Shown here one piece after another: positions 21,401 through 30,449 of a DNA stretch of 53,858 nt. The first letter of the stretch is position 1. Every line of letters starts with the position of its first letter. The position numbers and the translations under genes are program-made. Under the pieces are notes generated by a model. The model was not told the origin of the DNA, did not search any database, and saw nothing but the letters and a program-made list of their open reading frames with translations. The stretch comes from Rhodopseudomonas sp. BR0M22 (lineage in GTDB: Bacteria > Pseudomonadota > Alphaproteobacteria > Rhizobiales > Xanthobacteraceae), in the NCBI RefSeq assembly GCF_010907035.1, contig NZ_QUMK01000036.1, positions 1-53,858 on the forward strand, in the 5' to 3' direction.

Positions 21401-23296
21401 GTGAGTTTGACCCGACGACATGTTTTGCAGGGCGGCTTGTTGGCCGCCGCGACCCCGGCCTTGAGCTTGAGCCCCGGTCTGTTCGCGGCCAGCACGGCGC
21501 GCGCCGACACTGCCATCGAAGGGGCGGTATGGCGGCATGGTCTGTCGCTGTTAGGGGAGCTGAAATATCCGGCCGGCTTCACGCAGTTCGACTACGTCGA
21601 CCCGAAGGCGCCGAAAGGCGGGGCGGCGCGGCAGATCGCACTCGGCACGTTCGACAATTTCAATCTTGCGGTCGCCGGCGTGAAGGGCAACATCGCCGGC
21701 CCGGTGGGCTATCTGTATGAGACCCTGATGACGTCGTCGCAGGACGAGGTCGGCACCGAGTACGGCCTGCTGGCCGAGGGCGCTGCGCATCCCGACGATT
21801 TTTCCTGGGTGATCTATCGTTTGCGCAAAGAAGCGCGTTGGCACGACGGTAAGCCTGTGACCGCCGACGATGTCGTGTTCTCCTTCGACGCGCTGAAGAA
21901 ATACAGCCCGCGCTATGCCTCGTATTATCGTCACGTCGTCAAAGCCGAAAAGGTTGGCGAACGCGACATCCGCTTCACCTTCGATGCTCCCGGTAATCGC
22001 GAGCTGCCGACCATCGTCGGCGAACTGATGGTGCTGCCGAAGCACTGGTGGGAAGGCAGCGACGCTCAGGGGCGAAAGAGGGACGTCTCGGCCACCACGC
22101 TGGAGCCGCCGCTGGGGTCTGCGCCCTACAAGATCAAGGAATTCGTCGCCGGCCGCTCGGTGGTGCTGGAGCGCGTCAAGGATTATTGGGGCGAGAAGCT
22201 GCCGGTGCGCATCGGCCAGAACAATTTCGACGAACTGCGGTTCGAGTACTTCCGCGACAACACCGTGGCGCTGGAGGCCTTCAAGGCCGACCAGGCCGAC
22301 TGGATCATGGAGAACTCCGCCAAGCAGTGGGCGACGGCCTACGACTTTCCTGCGGTGAATGACAAGCGCGTCGTCAAAGAGGAATTCCCGATCAACGATT
22401 CGGGGCGGATGCAGGCCTTCGTGCTGAACACCCGCCGCGAGATGTTCAAGGATCCGCGTGTCCGGCGCGCCTTCAACTACGCGTTCGACTTCGAAGAGAT
22501 GAACAAGCAGTTGTTCTACGGTCAATACAAGCGGATCGCGAGCTTCTTCGAAGGCACCGAACTCGCTTCCAGCGGGTTGCCGGAAGGGCAGGAGCTGGCA
22601 TTGCTCGAGACCGTCCGCGACAAGGTGCCGGCTGAACTGTTCACGCAGCCCTACACCAATCCGGTCGGCGGCAACGCGGAAGCGGTGCGCGCCAACTTGC
22701 GCGAAGCGATGAAACTGGTGAAGGAGGCCGGCTTCGACATCAAGGATCGCAAGCTGGTCGATACGAACGGCAAGCCGGTCGCGGTGGAGATTTTGGTGCA
22801 GGATCCGTCATCGGAGCGGATTGCGCTGTTCTACAAGCCGTCGCTGGAGCGGCTCGGCGTCGCGGTCTCGATCCGCGTAGTCGACGACGCGCAATACCAG
22901 AACCGGATTCGCGCGTTCGATTTCGACATCATCACCGATCTGTGGGGCCAGTCGCTGTCGCCAGGCAACGAGCAGCGCGACTATTGGGGATCGCAGGCGG
23001 CCGACCAGCAGGGTTCGCAGAACACCATCGGGATCAAGAATCCGGCCGTCGATGCGCTGATCGACAAGGTGATCTATGCCAAGGACCGCCCGTCGCTGAT
23101 CGCGGCGACGCGGGCGCTCGACCGTGTGCTGTTGTGGAACTTCTACGTGGTGCCGCAATTCACCTACGGCTTCATGCGCTACGCGCGTTGGGACCGTTTC
23201 AATCATGCGCCGCTGCCTAAATACGCCCGGTCAGGTCTGCCGGCGCTGTGGTGGTACGACGCCGGCAAGGCCGCCGCGCTCGGCAGGCGCTCTTGA
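21401..23296 (+). CDS. yejA: Peptide ABC transporter solute-binding protein, YejA type (copy 1)
   Basis: A 631-residue periplasmic SBP of family 5 (oligopeptide/microcin C type). A twin-arginine signal (TRRHVLQGGLLAA, cleavage near ARADTAIE) precedes YejA features: HGLSLLGELKYPAGFTQFDY, DPKAPKGG, PLGSAPYKI, VKDYWGEKLPVRIGQNNFDE. The GTG at 21401 is chosen (AAGGA 10 nt upstream, compact Tat signal); a longer frame opens at 21308. It begins a yej operon and is a paralogue of the next gene. YejABEF imports peptides and in some pathogens and symbionts protects against antimicrobial peptides. Confidence 0.9.
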   Translation: MSLTRRHVLQGGLLAAATPALSLSPGLFAASTARADTAIEGAVWRHGLSLLGELKYPAGFTQFDYVDPKAPKGGAARQIALGTFDNFNLAVAGVKGNIAGPVGYLYETLMTSSQDEVGTEYGLLAEGAAHPDDFSWVIYRLRKEARWHDGKPVTADDVVFSFDALKKYSPRYASYYRHVVKAEKVGERDIRFTFDAPGNRELPTIVGELMVLPKHWWEGSDAQGRKRDVSATTLEPPLGSAPYKIKEFVAGRSVVLERVKDYWGEKLPVRIGQNNFDELRFEYFRDNTVALEAFKADQADWIMENSAKQWATAYDFPAVNDKRVVKEEFPINDSGRMQAFVLNTRREMFKDPRVRRAFNYAFDFEEMNKQLFYGQYKRIASFFEGTELASSGLPEGQELALLETVRDKVPAELFTQPYTNPVGGNAEAVRANLREAMKLVKEAGFDIKDRKLVDTNGKPVAVEILVQDPSSERIALFYKPSLERLGVAVSIRVVDDAQYQNRIRAFDFDIITDLWGQSLSPGNEQRDYWGSQAADQQGSQNTIGIKNPAVDALIDKVIYAKDRPSLIAATRALDRVLLWNFYVVPQFTYGFMRYARWDRFNHAPLPKYARSGLPALWWYDAGKAAALGRRS

Positions 23297-23310
23297 GGAT
23301 CGCTTCACGT

Positions 23311-25179
23311 ATGCCGCAGCTCAATCGTCGCAACGTGCTCGCTCTCGGCGTCGGCGCGCTGGCGGTCGCGCATCTGCGGGACAGCGCGGCCGCAACCGAA
23401 GGCGAGACCGTCTCGCATGGGATCTCGGCATTCGGCGACCTGAAATATCCGGCCGATTTTGCGCATTTCGACTATATCGATCCGCGCGCCCCGAAAGGGG
23501 GGCTGTTCTCGACGATCCCATCGGTGCGCGCATTCAATCAGTCGTTTCTGACCTTCAACTCGCTCAACGCCTACATTCTCAAGGGCGACGGCGCGCAGGG
23601 GATGGGGCTGACCTTCGCGACGTTGATGGCCCGCGCCGGCGACGAGCCGGATGCGATGTACGGCTTCGCCGCCTCCAAGGTGGCGATCTCGCCCGACGGA
23701 CTGACCTATCGCTTCACGATGCGGCCCGAAGCGCGGTTTCACGACGGCAGCAAGCTGACTGCCCGCGACGCCGCGTTCTCGCTCAACATCCTCAAAGCCA
23801 AGGGCCATCCGCTGATCACGCAGCAATTGCGCGATTTCATCGAGGCGAAGGCGGACGGCGATGCGACTCTGATCGTTACCTTCAAACCGCAGCGCGCCCG
23901 TGACGTGCCGCTGTTCGTCGCCGGGCTGCCGCTGTTCTCGGAGACGTACTACGCCAAGCAGCCGTTCGAGGAGTCGACCATGGAGGTGCCGCTCGGCAGC
24001 GGACCCTACAAGGTCGGGCGACTTGAATCGGGCCGGTTCATCGAATTCGACCGGGTCAAGGATTGGTGGGGTGCCAAGCTGCCGGTCAACATCGGCGCCA
24101 ATAATTTCGACACCGTGCGTTACGAGTTCTATCGCGATCGCGACGTCGCCTTCGAGGGATTCACCGGCCGGAGCTATTTGTTCCGTGAAGAGTTCACCTC
24201 GCGGATCTGGAACACCCGCTACGACTTCCCGGCGATCCATGACGGCCGCGTCAAACGCGAGATGCTGCCGGACGAAACGCCGTCCGGCGCGCAGGGCTGG
24301 TTCATCAACACGCGCCGCGACAAGTTCAAGGATCCACGGGTGCGTCAGGCGCTCGGCTGCGCGTTCGATTTCGAATGGACCAATAAGACGATCATGTACG
24401 GCACCTACGCGCGCACGGTGTCGCCGTTTCAGAACTCCGACCTGATGGCGGTGGGAGTGCCGTCGCCGCAAGAGTTGGCACTGCTCGAACCGTTCCGCGG
24501 CAAGGTGCCGGACGAGGTGTTCGGCGAACCGTTCCTGCCGCCGGTTTCCGATGGTTCCGGCCAGGATCGCGCTTTGCTGCGCCAAGGTGCGCAGCTTCTG
24601 AAGGAGGCGGGCTTTCCGGTGAAGAACGGAAAATGCCTGACCCCTTCGGGCGAACCATTCCGGGTGGAATTCCTGCTCGACGAGCCTGCGTTCCAGCCGC
24701 ACCATATGCCGTTCATCAAGAACCTCGGCACTTTGGGCATCGAGGCCACTCTGCGCATGGTCGACCCGGTGCAGATGCGGGCGAGACGCGACGATTTCGA
24801 TTTCGACCTGACGATCGAGCGCTACGGATTCTCGACCGTGCCGGGAGATGCGCTCCGCAACTACTTCTCGTCGCAGGCTGCCGCCATCAAGGGTTCGAAC
24901 AATCTGGCTGGCATCGCCGATCCGGCGATCGATGCGATGATCGATCAGGTGATTGCCGCCGACAGCCGGGCCAAGCTGGTGTTTGCCGCTCGGGCACTCG
25001 ATCGGCTGATCCGCGCCGGCCGTTACTGGGTGCCGCAATGGTACTCGGCCTCGCATCGGCTGGCCTATTGGGACGTGTTCGGCCATCCACCGAAACTGCC
25101 GAAATATGTCGGCGTCGGCGTTCCGGACTTGTGGTGGGCGAAAGATGCGGCGGCTGCGGCCGACCGAGGGACCAAATAG
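23311..25179 (+). CDS. yejA: Peptide ABC transporter solute-binding protein, YejA type (copy 2)
   Basis: A 622-residue paralogue of the preceding SBP, 14 bp downstream. It has a twin-arginine-like signal (NRRNVLALGVGALAV) and the same blocks: GDLKYPADFAHFDYIDPRAP, PLGSGPYKV, VKDWWGAKLPVNIGANNFDT, NTRRDKFKDPRVRQAL. The two copies align over their whole length with scattered differences, so this is an old tandem duplication with likely different peptide preference. Start ATG at 23311 has GAGGAT upstream. The stop is one base from the yejB start. Confidence 0.9.
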   Translation: MPQLNRRNVLALGVGALAVAHLRDSAAATEGETVSHGISAFGDLKYPADFAHFDYIDPRAPKGGLFSTIPSVRAFNQSFLTFNSLNAYILKGDGAQGMGLTFATLMARAGDEPDAMYGFAASKVAISPDGLTYRFTMRPEARFHDGSKLTARDAAFSLNILKAKGHPLITQQLRDFIEAKADGDATLIVTFKPQRARDVPLFVAGLPLFSETYYAKQPFEESTMEVPLGSGPYKVGRLESGRFIEFDRVKDWWGAKLPVNIGANNFDTVRYEFYRDRDVAFEGFTGRSYLFREEFTSRIWNTRYDFPAIHDGRVKREMLPDETPSGAQGWFINTRRDKFKDPRVRQALGCAFDFEWTNKTIMYGTYARTVSPFQNSDLMAVGVPSPQELALLEPFRGKVPDEVFGEPFLPPVSDGSGQDRALLRQGAQLLKEAGFPVKNGKCLTPSGEPFRVEFLLDEPAFQPHHMPFIKNLGTLGIEATLRMVDPVQMRARRDDFDFDLTIERYGFSTVPGDALRNYFSSQAAAIKGSNNLAGIADPAIDAMIDQVIAADSRAKLVFAARALDRLIRAGRYWVPQWYSASHRLAYWDVFGHPPKLPKYVGVGVPDLWWAKDAAAAADRGTK

Positions 25180-25180
25180 C

Positions 25181-26290
25181 ATGGCAGCCTATATTGCGCG
25201 CCGCGTCCTGTTGATGTTTCCGACCTTGCTCGGGATCCTGTTCGTCTCCTTCGTGGTGGTGCAGTTCGCGCCCGGCGGGCCGGTCGAACGGGTGATCGCG
25301 CAGATCTCCGGCGCCGATACCGGCGCCTCGTCGCGGATCTCCGGATCATCGGGCGGCGATTTCGGAGCACGGCCGCAAGCGGCCGGTTCGGCCGATGCGG
25401 TCAACTCGAAGTATCGCGGTGCGCAGGGACTCGACCCCGAGTTCGTCAAGAGCCTGGAGAAGCAGTTCGGCTTCGACAAGCCGGCGCCTGAGCGTTTTGC
25501 GCTGATGCTTTGGAACTTCGCCCGGTTCGATTTCGGCAAGAGCTATTTCCGCGACGTCAGCGTGCTGCAACTGATCAAGGAGAAGCTTCCGGTTTCGATG
25601 TCGCTCGGAATCTGGATGACGCTGCTGACCTATCTGATCTCGATTCCGCTCGGCATTCGCAAAGCGGTGCAGGACGGCTCGAAGTTCGACACCTGGACCT
25701 CGGCGGTGATCATCGTCGGCTTCGCGATTCCAGGCTTCCTGTTCGCGATCCTGCTGATCATCCTGTTCGCCGGCGGTTCGTTCTTCAGCTGGTTTCCGCT
25801 GCGCGGGCTGACGTCCGACGGCTGGAGCGAGTTTCCCTGGTATTGGAAGATCATCGACTATTTCTGGCACCTGACCTTGCCGCTGATCTCGATGGCGCTC
25901 GGCGCCTTCGCCACCATGACGCTGCTGACCAAGAATTCGTTCCTGGACGAAATCCGCAAACAATACGTCATGACCGCGCGCGCCAAGGGCTGCAGCGAGA
26001 CCCAGGTGCTGTACGGGCATGTGTTCCGCAACGCCATGCTGATCGTCATTGCCGGGTTTCCCAGCGCGTTCATCGGAGCGTTCTTCTCCGGCTCGCTGTT
26101 GATTGAAACCATCTTCTCGCTCGACGGGCTTGGCCTGCTCGGGTTCGAGAGCGTGCTCAATCGAGACTATCCGGTGGTGTTCGGCACGCTGTTCATCTTT
26201 TCGCTGGTCGGCCTGGTGGTGAACCTGATCTCCGATCTCACCTATATGTGGATCGATCCGCGGATCGACTTCGAGGCGCGGGAGGTCTGA
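25181..26290 (+). CDS. yejB: Peptide ABC transporter permease YejB
   Basis: A 369-residue inner-membrane permease. TM1 is at the N-terminus (VLLMFPTLLGILFVSFVVVQ). A periplasmic insert (~45-110) contains a Gly/Ser-rich stretch, as in YejB. The C-terminal permease core has the EAA-like segment TARAKGCSETQVLYGHVFRN and ends LTYMWIDPRIDFEAREV. The stop overlaps the yejE start (TGATG), indicating coupling. Confidence 0.95.
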   Translation: MAAYIARRVLLMFPTLLGILFVSFVVVQFAPGGPVERVIAQISGADTGASSRISGSSGGDFGARPQAAGSADAVNSKYRGAQGLDPEFVKSLEKQFGFDKPAPERFALMLWNFARFDFGKSYFRDVSVLQLIKEKLPVSMSLGIWMTLLTYLISIPLGIRKAVQDGSKFDTWTSAVIIVGFAIPGFLFAILLIILFAGGSFFSWFPLRGLTSDGWSEFPWYWKIIDYFWHLTLPLISMALGAFATMTLLTKNSFLDEIRKQYVMTARAKGCSETQVLYGHVFRNAMLIVIAGFPSAFIGAFFSGSLLIETIFSLDGLGLLGFESVLNRDYPVVFGTLFIFSLVGLVVNLISDLTYMWIDPRIDFEAREV

Positions 26291-27468
26291 TGACGCTGAT
26301 CTCACGCGAACCGATCGAAAGCACCACCGAGATGCCGCTCGGGGAGGCCGTGCCGCCAGCACGTCACCGGCTTTCGCTGTCGCCGCTGAACAAGCGGCGC
26401 TGGCAGAACTTCAAGGCCAACCGCCGTGGCTACTGGTCGTTCTGGATCTTTCTGGTGCTGTTCGGCATCTCGCTGTTCGCCGAATTCATCGCCAACGACC
26501 GGCCGCTGCTGATCAAGCTCGACGGCCACTATTATTTCCCGGCAATTGTGACCTATTCCGAGACCACCTTCGGCGGCGACTTCGAGACGGCGGCGGATTA
26601 TCGCGATCCGTTCTTGCAGAAGCTGATCGCCGACAAGGGCGGCACGGTGATCTGGGCGCCGATCCGCTACTCCTACGACACCCACAATCTCGACCTGCCG
26701 ACACCGGCGCCATCGAAACCGACGTGGCTGCTGACCGAGAAGGAGTGTGCCGCGGTGGTCGCCAAGAAGGGCGTCAAGAGCTGCCGCGATCTCGAATACA
26801 ATTGGCTCGGGACCGATGATCAGGGGCGCGATGTCGTCGCCCGCCTGATTTATGGCTTCCGGATATCGATCCTGTTCGGCCTCAGCCTGACGATTATTTC
26901 CTCGATCGTCGGCGTGGCCGCCGGCGGCATCCAGGGCTATTTCGGCGGCTGGGTCGATCTGACCTTTCAGCGGTTGATCGAAGTGTGGACCGCAATCCCG
27001 TCGCTGTATCTGCTGCTGATCCTGTCGTCGGTGTTGGTGCCGGGCTTCTTCGTGCTGCTCGGCATCCTGCTGTTGTTCAGCTGGGTATCGCTGGTGGGTC
27101 TGGTGCGGGCCGAATTCCTGCGCGGGCGCAATTTCGAGTACATCATGGCGGCCCGTGCCCTCGGCGTCTCCAACCTCAAGATCATGGTGCGGCATCTGCT
27201 GCCGAACGCCATGGTGGCCACCATGACGTTCCTGCCGTTCATCGTCTCGTCCTCGGTGATGACGCTGACCGCGCTCGACTTCCTCGGCTTCGGCCTGCCG
27301 CCGGGCTCGCCGTCGCTCGGCGAGCTGCTGGCGCAGGGCAAGGCCAACGTTCAGGCACCCTGGCTCGGCTTCACCGGCTTCTTCGCCGTCGCGATCATGC
27401 TGTCGCTGCTGATCTTCATCGGCGAAGCCGTCCGCGACGCCTTCGACCCGCGCAAGACGTTCAGGTGA
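26290..27468 (+). CDS. yejE: Peptide ABC transporter permease YejE
   Basis: A 392-residue permease. TM1 (~52-70, WSFWIFLVLFGISLFAEFI) is followed by the long periplasmic insert typical of YejE (~72-175), then a five-helix permease domain containing the EAA motif AARALGVSNLKIMVRHLLPN and the C-terminal GEAVRDAFDPRKTFR. It begins inside the yejB stop. The ATPase yejF normally follows directly; here a toxin-antitoxin-like pair is interposed. Confidence 0.95.
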   Translation: MTLISREPIESTTEMPLGEAVPPARHRLSLSPLNKRRWQNFKANRRGYWSFWIFLVLFGISLFAEFIANDRPLLIKLDGHYYFPAIVTYSETTFGGDFETAADYRDPFLQKLIADKGGTVIWAPIRYSYDTHNLDLPTPAPSKPTWLLTEKECAAVVAKKGVKSCRDLEYNWLGTDDQGRDVVARLIYGFRISILFGLSLTIISSIVGVAAGGIQGYFGGWVDLTFQRLIEVWTAIPSLYLLLILSSVLVPGFFVLLGILLLFSWVSLVGLVRAEFLRGRNFEYIMAARALGVSNLKIMVRHLLPNAMVATMTFLPFIVSSSVMTLTALDFLGFGLPPGSPSLGELLAQGKANVQAPWLGFTGFFAVAIMLSLLIFIGEAVRDAFDPRKTFR

Positions 27469-27502
27469 GGGTGTGGTAGACTTTTGTTCCGGAGTAGAGG
27501 CG

Positions 27503-27718
27503 ATGAACAAGATCGTTCGAGAGTACCCGGTCGATAAGTTGCCGTCGGACCTGCAAGAAGGTCTGCCGCAGCATGGTTGGGTCGAGATTGAATTCAGGCC
27601 CAAGGCCGATCGGCAGCCGAGGGTCATGCTCGCTCCGCTGGCAGGCTCTGTTCCCAATCTGCACGGCAGCGACCAAGACGTCGTTCGGTATGTCCGCGAG
27701 TTGCGCGAAGATCACTGA
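27503..27718 (+). CDS. Putative antitoxin partner of the PIN-domain gene
   Basis: A 71-residue protein with no recognised DNA-binding fold (begins MNKIVREYPVDKLPSDLQEG, ends VRYVRELREDH). Its size, position immediately 5' of a PIN-domain ORF, and TGATG overlap with that ORF support an antitoxin role, by analogy to VapB-type modules. It starts 34 bp after yejE stops. Base composition is less GC-rich than the flanking yej genes, consistent with insertion into the operon. Confidence 0.6.
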   Translation: MNKIVREYPVDKLPSDLQEGLPQHGWVEIEFRPKADRQPRVMLAPLAGSVPNLHGSDQDVVRYVRELREDH

Positions 27719-28166
27719 TGTGGGCGCGCTACAAAGATCGGCCAATCTACCTGGATTCGAACATCATCATCTATGCGATCGAGCAAGGCAGCCAATGGGC
27801 CGAGACAATTCGCGCACTTTTGGGTGCGGTCGATGCTGATGACGTGCGAGTGGTCACCTCCGAATTGACGATCGCCGAGGTCATGCCAAAGCCGATCTCG
27901 TTCAAAAATCCGGACTATTTGGAAAAGTACCAGTCGTTCTTCTCACCTCTCAGCCCGCTTCTGACTGTGCCGGTCAGTCGAGATATCCTCCTGTCATCCT
28001 GTCATCCTGTCATATACAGGCCGAATTGGGGATTAAACCGATGGATGCGATCCATGTGGCGACTGCGCGGGCGGCCGGAAGTGAGTATTTTTTGACCGAA
28101 GACCAGCGGCTGGGCCGTGCGATCGCCGGCGGACCGACATGGCTTCAACTCAGCGAGCTCTCCTGA
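27718..28166 (+). pseudogene. PIN-domain (VapC-like) toxin, frameshifted by a triplicated 8-bp unit
   Basis: The first part encodes a PIN N-terminus: PIYLDSNIIIYAIE with the first catalytic Asp, then TSELTIAEVMPKP with the conserved Glu. After 27990 the frame is lost and translation stops at 28095. The -1 frame continues as AELGIKPMDAIHVATARAAG then EYFLTEDQRLGRAIAGG, carrying the remaining PIN acidic residues, and ends at TGA 28164-28166. The break falls on three exact copies of CCTGTCAT (27990-28013). Removing one 8-bp copy restores a single 146-residue frame through SSCHIQAELGIKPMDAIH. In that form the stop overlaps the yejF ATG. The real gene is therefore inactive here, phase-variable, or the assembly has one extra unit. 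Confidence 0.85.
27990..28013 (+). repeat. Tandem repeat, 3 x CCTGTCAT, inside the PIN toxin gene
   Basis: Three contiguous perfect copies of an 8-bp unit. Because 8 is not a multiple of three, each gain or loss shifts the reading frame; two copies are in frame, three are not. Such units change number by polymerase slippage. Confidence 0.95.
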
Positions 28167-29803
28167 TGGACGCCATCAACCAGCCCTTGCTTTCCGTCGA
28201 CGACCTGTCGGTGGCGTTTCACCAGCCGAGCGGCACAACGACGGCGGTCGACCATATTTCGTACCAGATCAAGCGCGGCGAGTGCGTCGCGCTGGTCGGC
28301 GAGTCCGGCTCGGGCAAGTCGGTCAGTGCGCTGTCGATCCTGAAGCTGCTGCCGTATCCGAGCGCGTCGCATCCGTCCGGACAGATCCGGTTCAAGGGGC
28401 GCGAACTGCTCGGAATGTCCGAGCGCGAGATCCGCGGCATTCGCGGCAACGAGATCTCGATCGTGTTTCAGGAGCCGATGACCTCGCTCAATCCGCTGCA
28501 CACGATCGAAGCGCAGATCGGCGAGATCCTGCAACTGCACGGCGGCGTGCGCGGCGCCAAGGCGCGGGCGCGGATCATCGAGCTGTTGACCCAGGTGGGC
28601 ATCCCGGAGCCGGAGACCCGTCTCGCCAGCTATCCGCATCAATTGTCCGGCGGGCAGCGGCAGCGCGTGATGATCGCGATGGCGCTGGCGAACGAGCCGG
28701 ATCTGCTGATCGCCGACGAGCCGACGACCGCGCTCGACGTCACGGTGCAGGCACAGATCCTGGCGCTGCTCGCCGATATTCGGGCGCGGCTCGGGATGAG
28801 CATGCTGTTCATCACCCATGATCTCGGTATCGTCCGCCGCATCGCCGATACGGTGTGCGTGATGCACACCGGCAAGATCGTCGAGCAGGGGCCGGTCGAG
28901 CAGGTGTTCACCGCTCCGCAGCACCCTTACACGAAGGCGCTACTCGCCGCCGAACCGAAGCCCGATCCGGCGCCGCCGTGCCCGGATGCGCCGGTGGTGA
29001 TCTCGACCGACGATCTGAAGGTCTGGTTTCCGATCCGCCGTGGCCTGCTGCGCAAGACGGTCGGCCATATCAAGGCGGTCGATGGCGTGTCACTCGCGAT
29101 CCGCAAGGGCGAGACGCTCGGCGTCGTCGGCGAGTCCGGTTCGGGCAAGACCACGCTGGGACTGGCGCTGCTGCGGTTGATCTCGTCCGATGGGCCGATC
29201 GTGTTTCTCGGCAACGATGTCCAGGGCCTGACGTTCAGGCAGATGCGCCCCTATCGCCGCGACATGCAGATCGTGTTTCAGGATCCGTTCGGCGCGCTCA
29301 GTCCGCGGATGTCGGTGGGCGACATCATCGCCGAGGGGCTGAGCGTGCATCAGCCGCAGCTCGGCGAGTCCGAGAGCGAGGCGCGGGTGATCAAGGCGTT
29401 GCAGGACGTCGGCCTCGATCCGGCGACGCGATTTCGGTATCCGCACGAGTTCTCCGGCGGGCAGCGTCAGCGGATTTCGATTGCGCGGGCGGTCGTGCTG
29501 GAGCCGAATTTCGTCGTGCTCGACGAGCCGACCAGCGCCCTCGACATGCTGTTTCAGGCGCAGATGGTCGATCTGCTCCGCGAACTGCAGCGCAAGCGCG
29601 ACCTGACCTACATGTTCATTTCGCACGATCTGCGCGTGGTGGCCTCCCTCGCCAGTCATCTGATCGTCATGAAGCAGGGCAAAGTAGTCGAGGAAGGCCC
29701 TGCGGCCGAGCTGTTCAAGTCTCCGAAGACCGACTATACGCGTGCGCTGTTTGCCGCCGCGTTCCGGCTCGAGACCGCGCCGGATGGCGCTGCGGCCCAA
29801 TAG
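28166..29803 (+). CDS. yejF: Peptide ABC transporter ATPase YejF (two ABC domains)
   Basis: A 545-residue fused ATPase powering YejB/YejE. The first nucleotide-binding domain has Walker A GESGSGKS (~45-52), signature LSGGQRQR (~160) and Walker [13 protein letters not shown]. The second has GESGSGKTT (~320), FSGGQRQR (~429) and [12 protein letters not shown]. The ATG at 28166 overlaps the stop of the (repaired) PIN frame in TGATG. Normal full length. It is followed closely by a Nudix gene on the same strand. Confidence 0.95.
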   Translation: MDAINQPLLSVDDLSVAFHQPSGTTTAVDHISYQIKRGECVALVGESGSGKSVSALSILKLLPYPSASHPSGQIRFKGRELLGMSEREIRGIRGNEISIVFQEPMTSLNPLHTIEAQIGEILQLHGGVRGAKARARIIELLTQVGIPEPETRLASYPHQLSGGQRQRVMIAMALANEPDLLIADEPTTALDVTVQAQILALLADIRARLGMSMLFITHDLGIVRRIADTVCVMHTGKIVEQGPVEQVFTAPQHPYTKALLAAEPKPDPAPPCPDAPVVISTDDLKVWFPIRRGLLRKTVGHIKAVDGVSLAIRKGETLGVVGESGSGKTTLGLALLRLISSDGPIVFLGNDVQGLTFRQMRPYRRDMQIVFQDPFGALSPRMSVGDIIAEGLSVHQPQLGESESEARVIKALQDVGLDPATRFRYPHEFSGGQRQRISIARAVVLEPNFVVLDEPTSALDMLFQAQMVDLLRELQRKRDLTYMFISHDLRVVASLASHLIVMKQGKVVEEGPAAELFKSPKTDYTRALFAAAFRLETAPDGAAAQ

Positions 29804-29810
29804 GTGGTTG

Positions 29811-30449
29811 ATGAGCGAGAGCGACGGTACTGATCAAATCGCCGACCGCGCGGCAGACGTGACCGTATCGGCGCCCGAGTTGATCGGGCAGGGGTTCATG
29901 GCCTACCAGCGCTTCGAGGTCTCGCTCCGCCGGGACGGCGAGCCGCCGCTGCTGCAGCGGCGCGACGTGCTGCGCGCCAACCGGGTCGCGGCGGTAATCC
30001 CGATCGATCTGACGCGGGACGCGATCGTGCTGATCCGGCAGTTCAGGCTGCCCGCGCACCTCGCTACCGGGCGCGGCGATATGGTGGAAATCGTCGCCGG
30101 GCGTGTCGACTCCGACGAGACCGATGCGGACGCGGCGCGGCGCGAATGTATCGAAGAAATCGGAGTGGCGCCGACCCAGCTTGCGGAGCTCTACACCGTG
30201 CTGCCGACGCCTGGTATCACCGATGAGCAGATCGTGTTTTTTGTCGGCCACGTCGATTCCAGCGCCGTGCTGCAGCGCGCTGGACTCGCGGAAGAAGACG
30301 AAGATACCGAGCCGTTCGTCGTCAAGATCGATGAGGCATTGGCTGCGCTGAACCGCGGCGCGTTCAACAACGCGCTGCTGGTCACCGCGATGCAGTGGCT
30401 GGCGCTCAATCGCGCGCGGCTGCGCGAGTGTTTCAGCCGAGCCGCTTGA
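29811..30449 (+). CDS. Nudix hydrolase (ADP-ribose pyrophosphatase-like)
   Basis: A 212-residue Nudix protein. The Nudix box is complete: G-x5-E-x7-REUxEExGU realised as GRVDSDETDADAARRECIEE followed by IGV. The N-terminal half has VIPIDLTRDAIVLIRQFRLP, typical of NudF/GDP-mannose or ADP-ribose hydrolases. The start lies 7 bp after yejF. The 3' end overlaps the convergent NlpC/P60 gene by 17 bp. Exact substrate is uncertain. Confidence 0.9.
   Translation: MSESDGTDQIADRAADVTVSAPELIGQGFMAYQRFEVSLRRDGEPPLLQRRDVLRANRVAAVIPIDLTRDAIVLIRQFRLPAHLATGRGDMVEIVAGRVDSDETDADAARRECIEEIGVAPTQLAELYTVLPTPGITDEQIVFFVGHVDSSAVLQRAGLAEEDEDTEPFVVKIDEALAALNRGAFNNALLVTAMQWLALNRARLRECFSRAA

Noticed and set aside
28081-28100. 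Programmed -1 frameshift at the T6 run before the PIN stop at 28095
   Set aside because: A shift there would rejoin the last part only; the region from 28014 to 28085 would still be in the wrong frame and lack the DAIH motif. The 8-bp repeat explains the break better.
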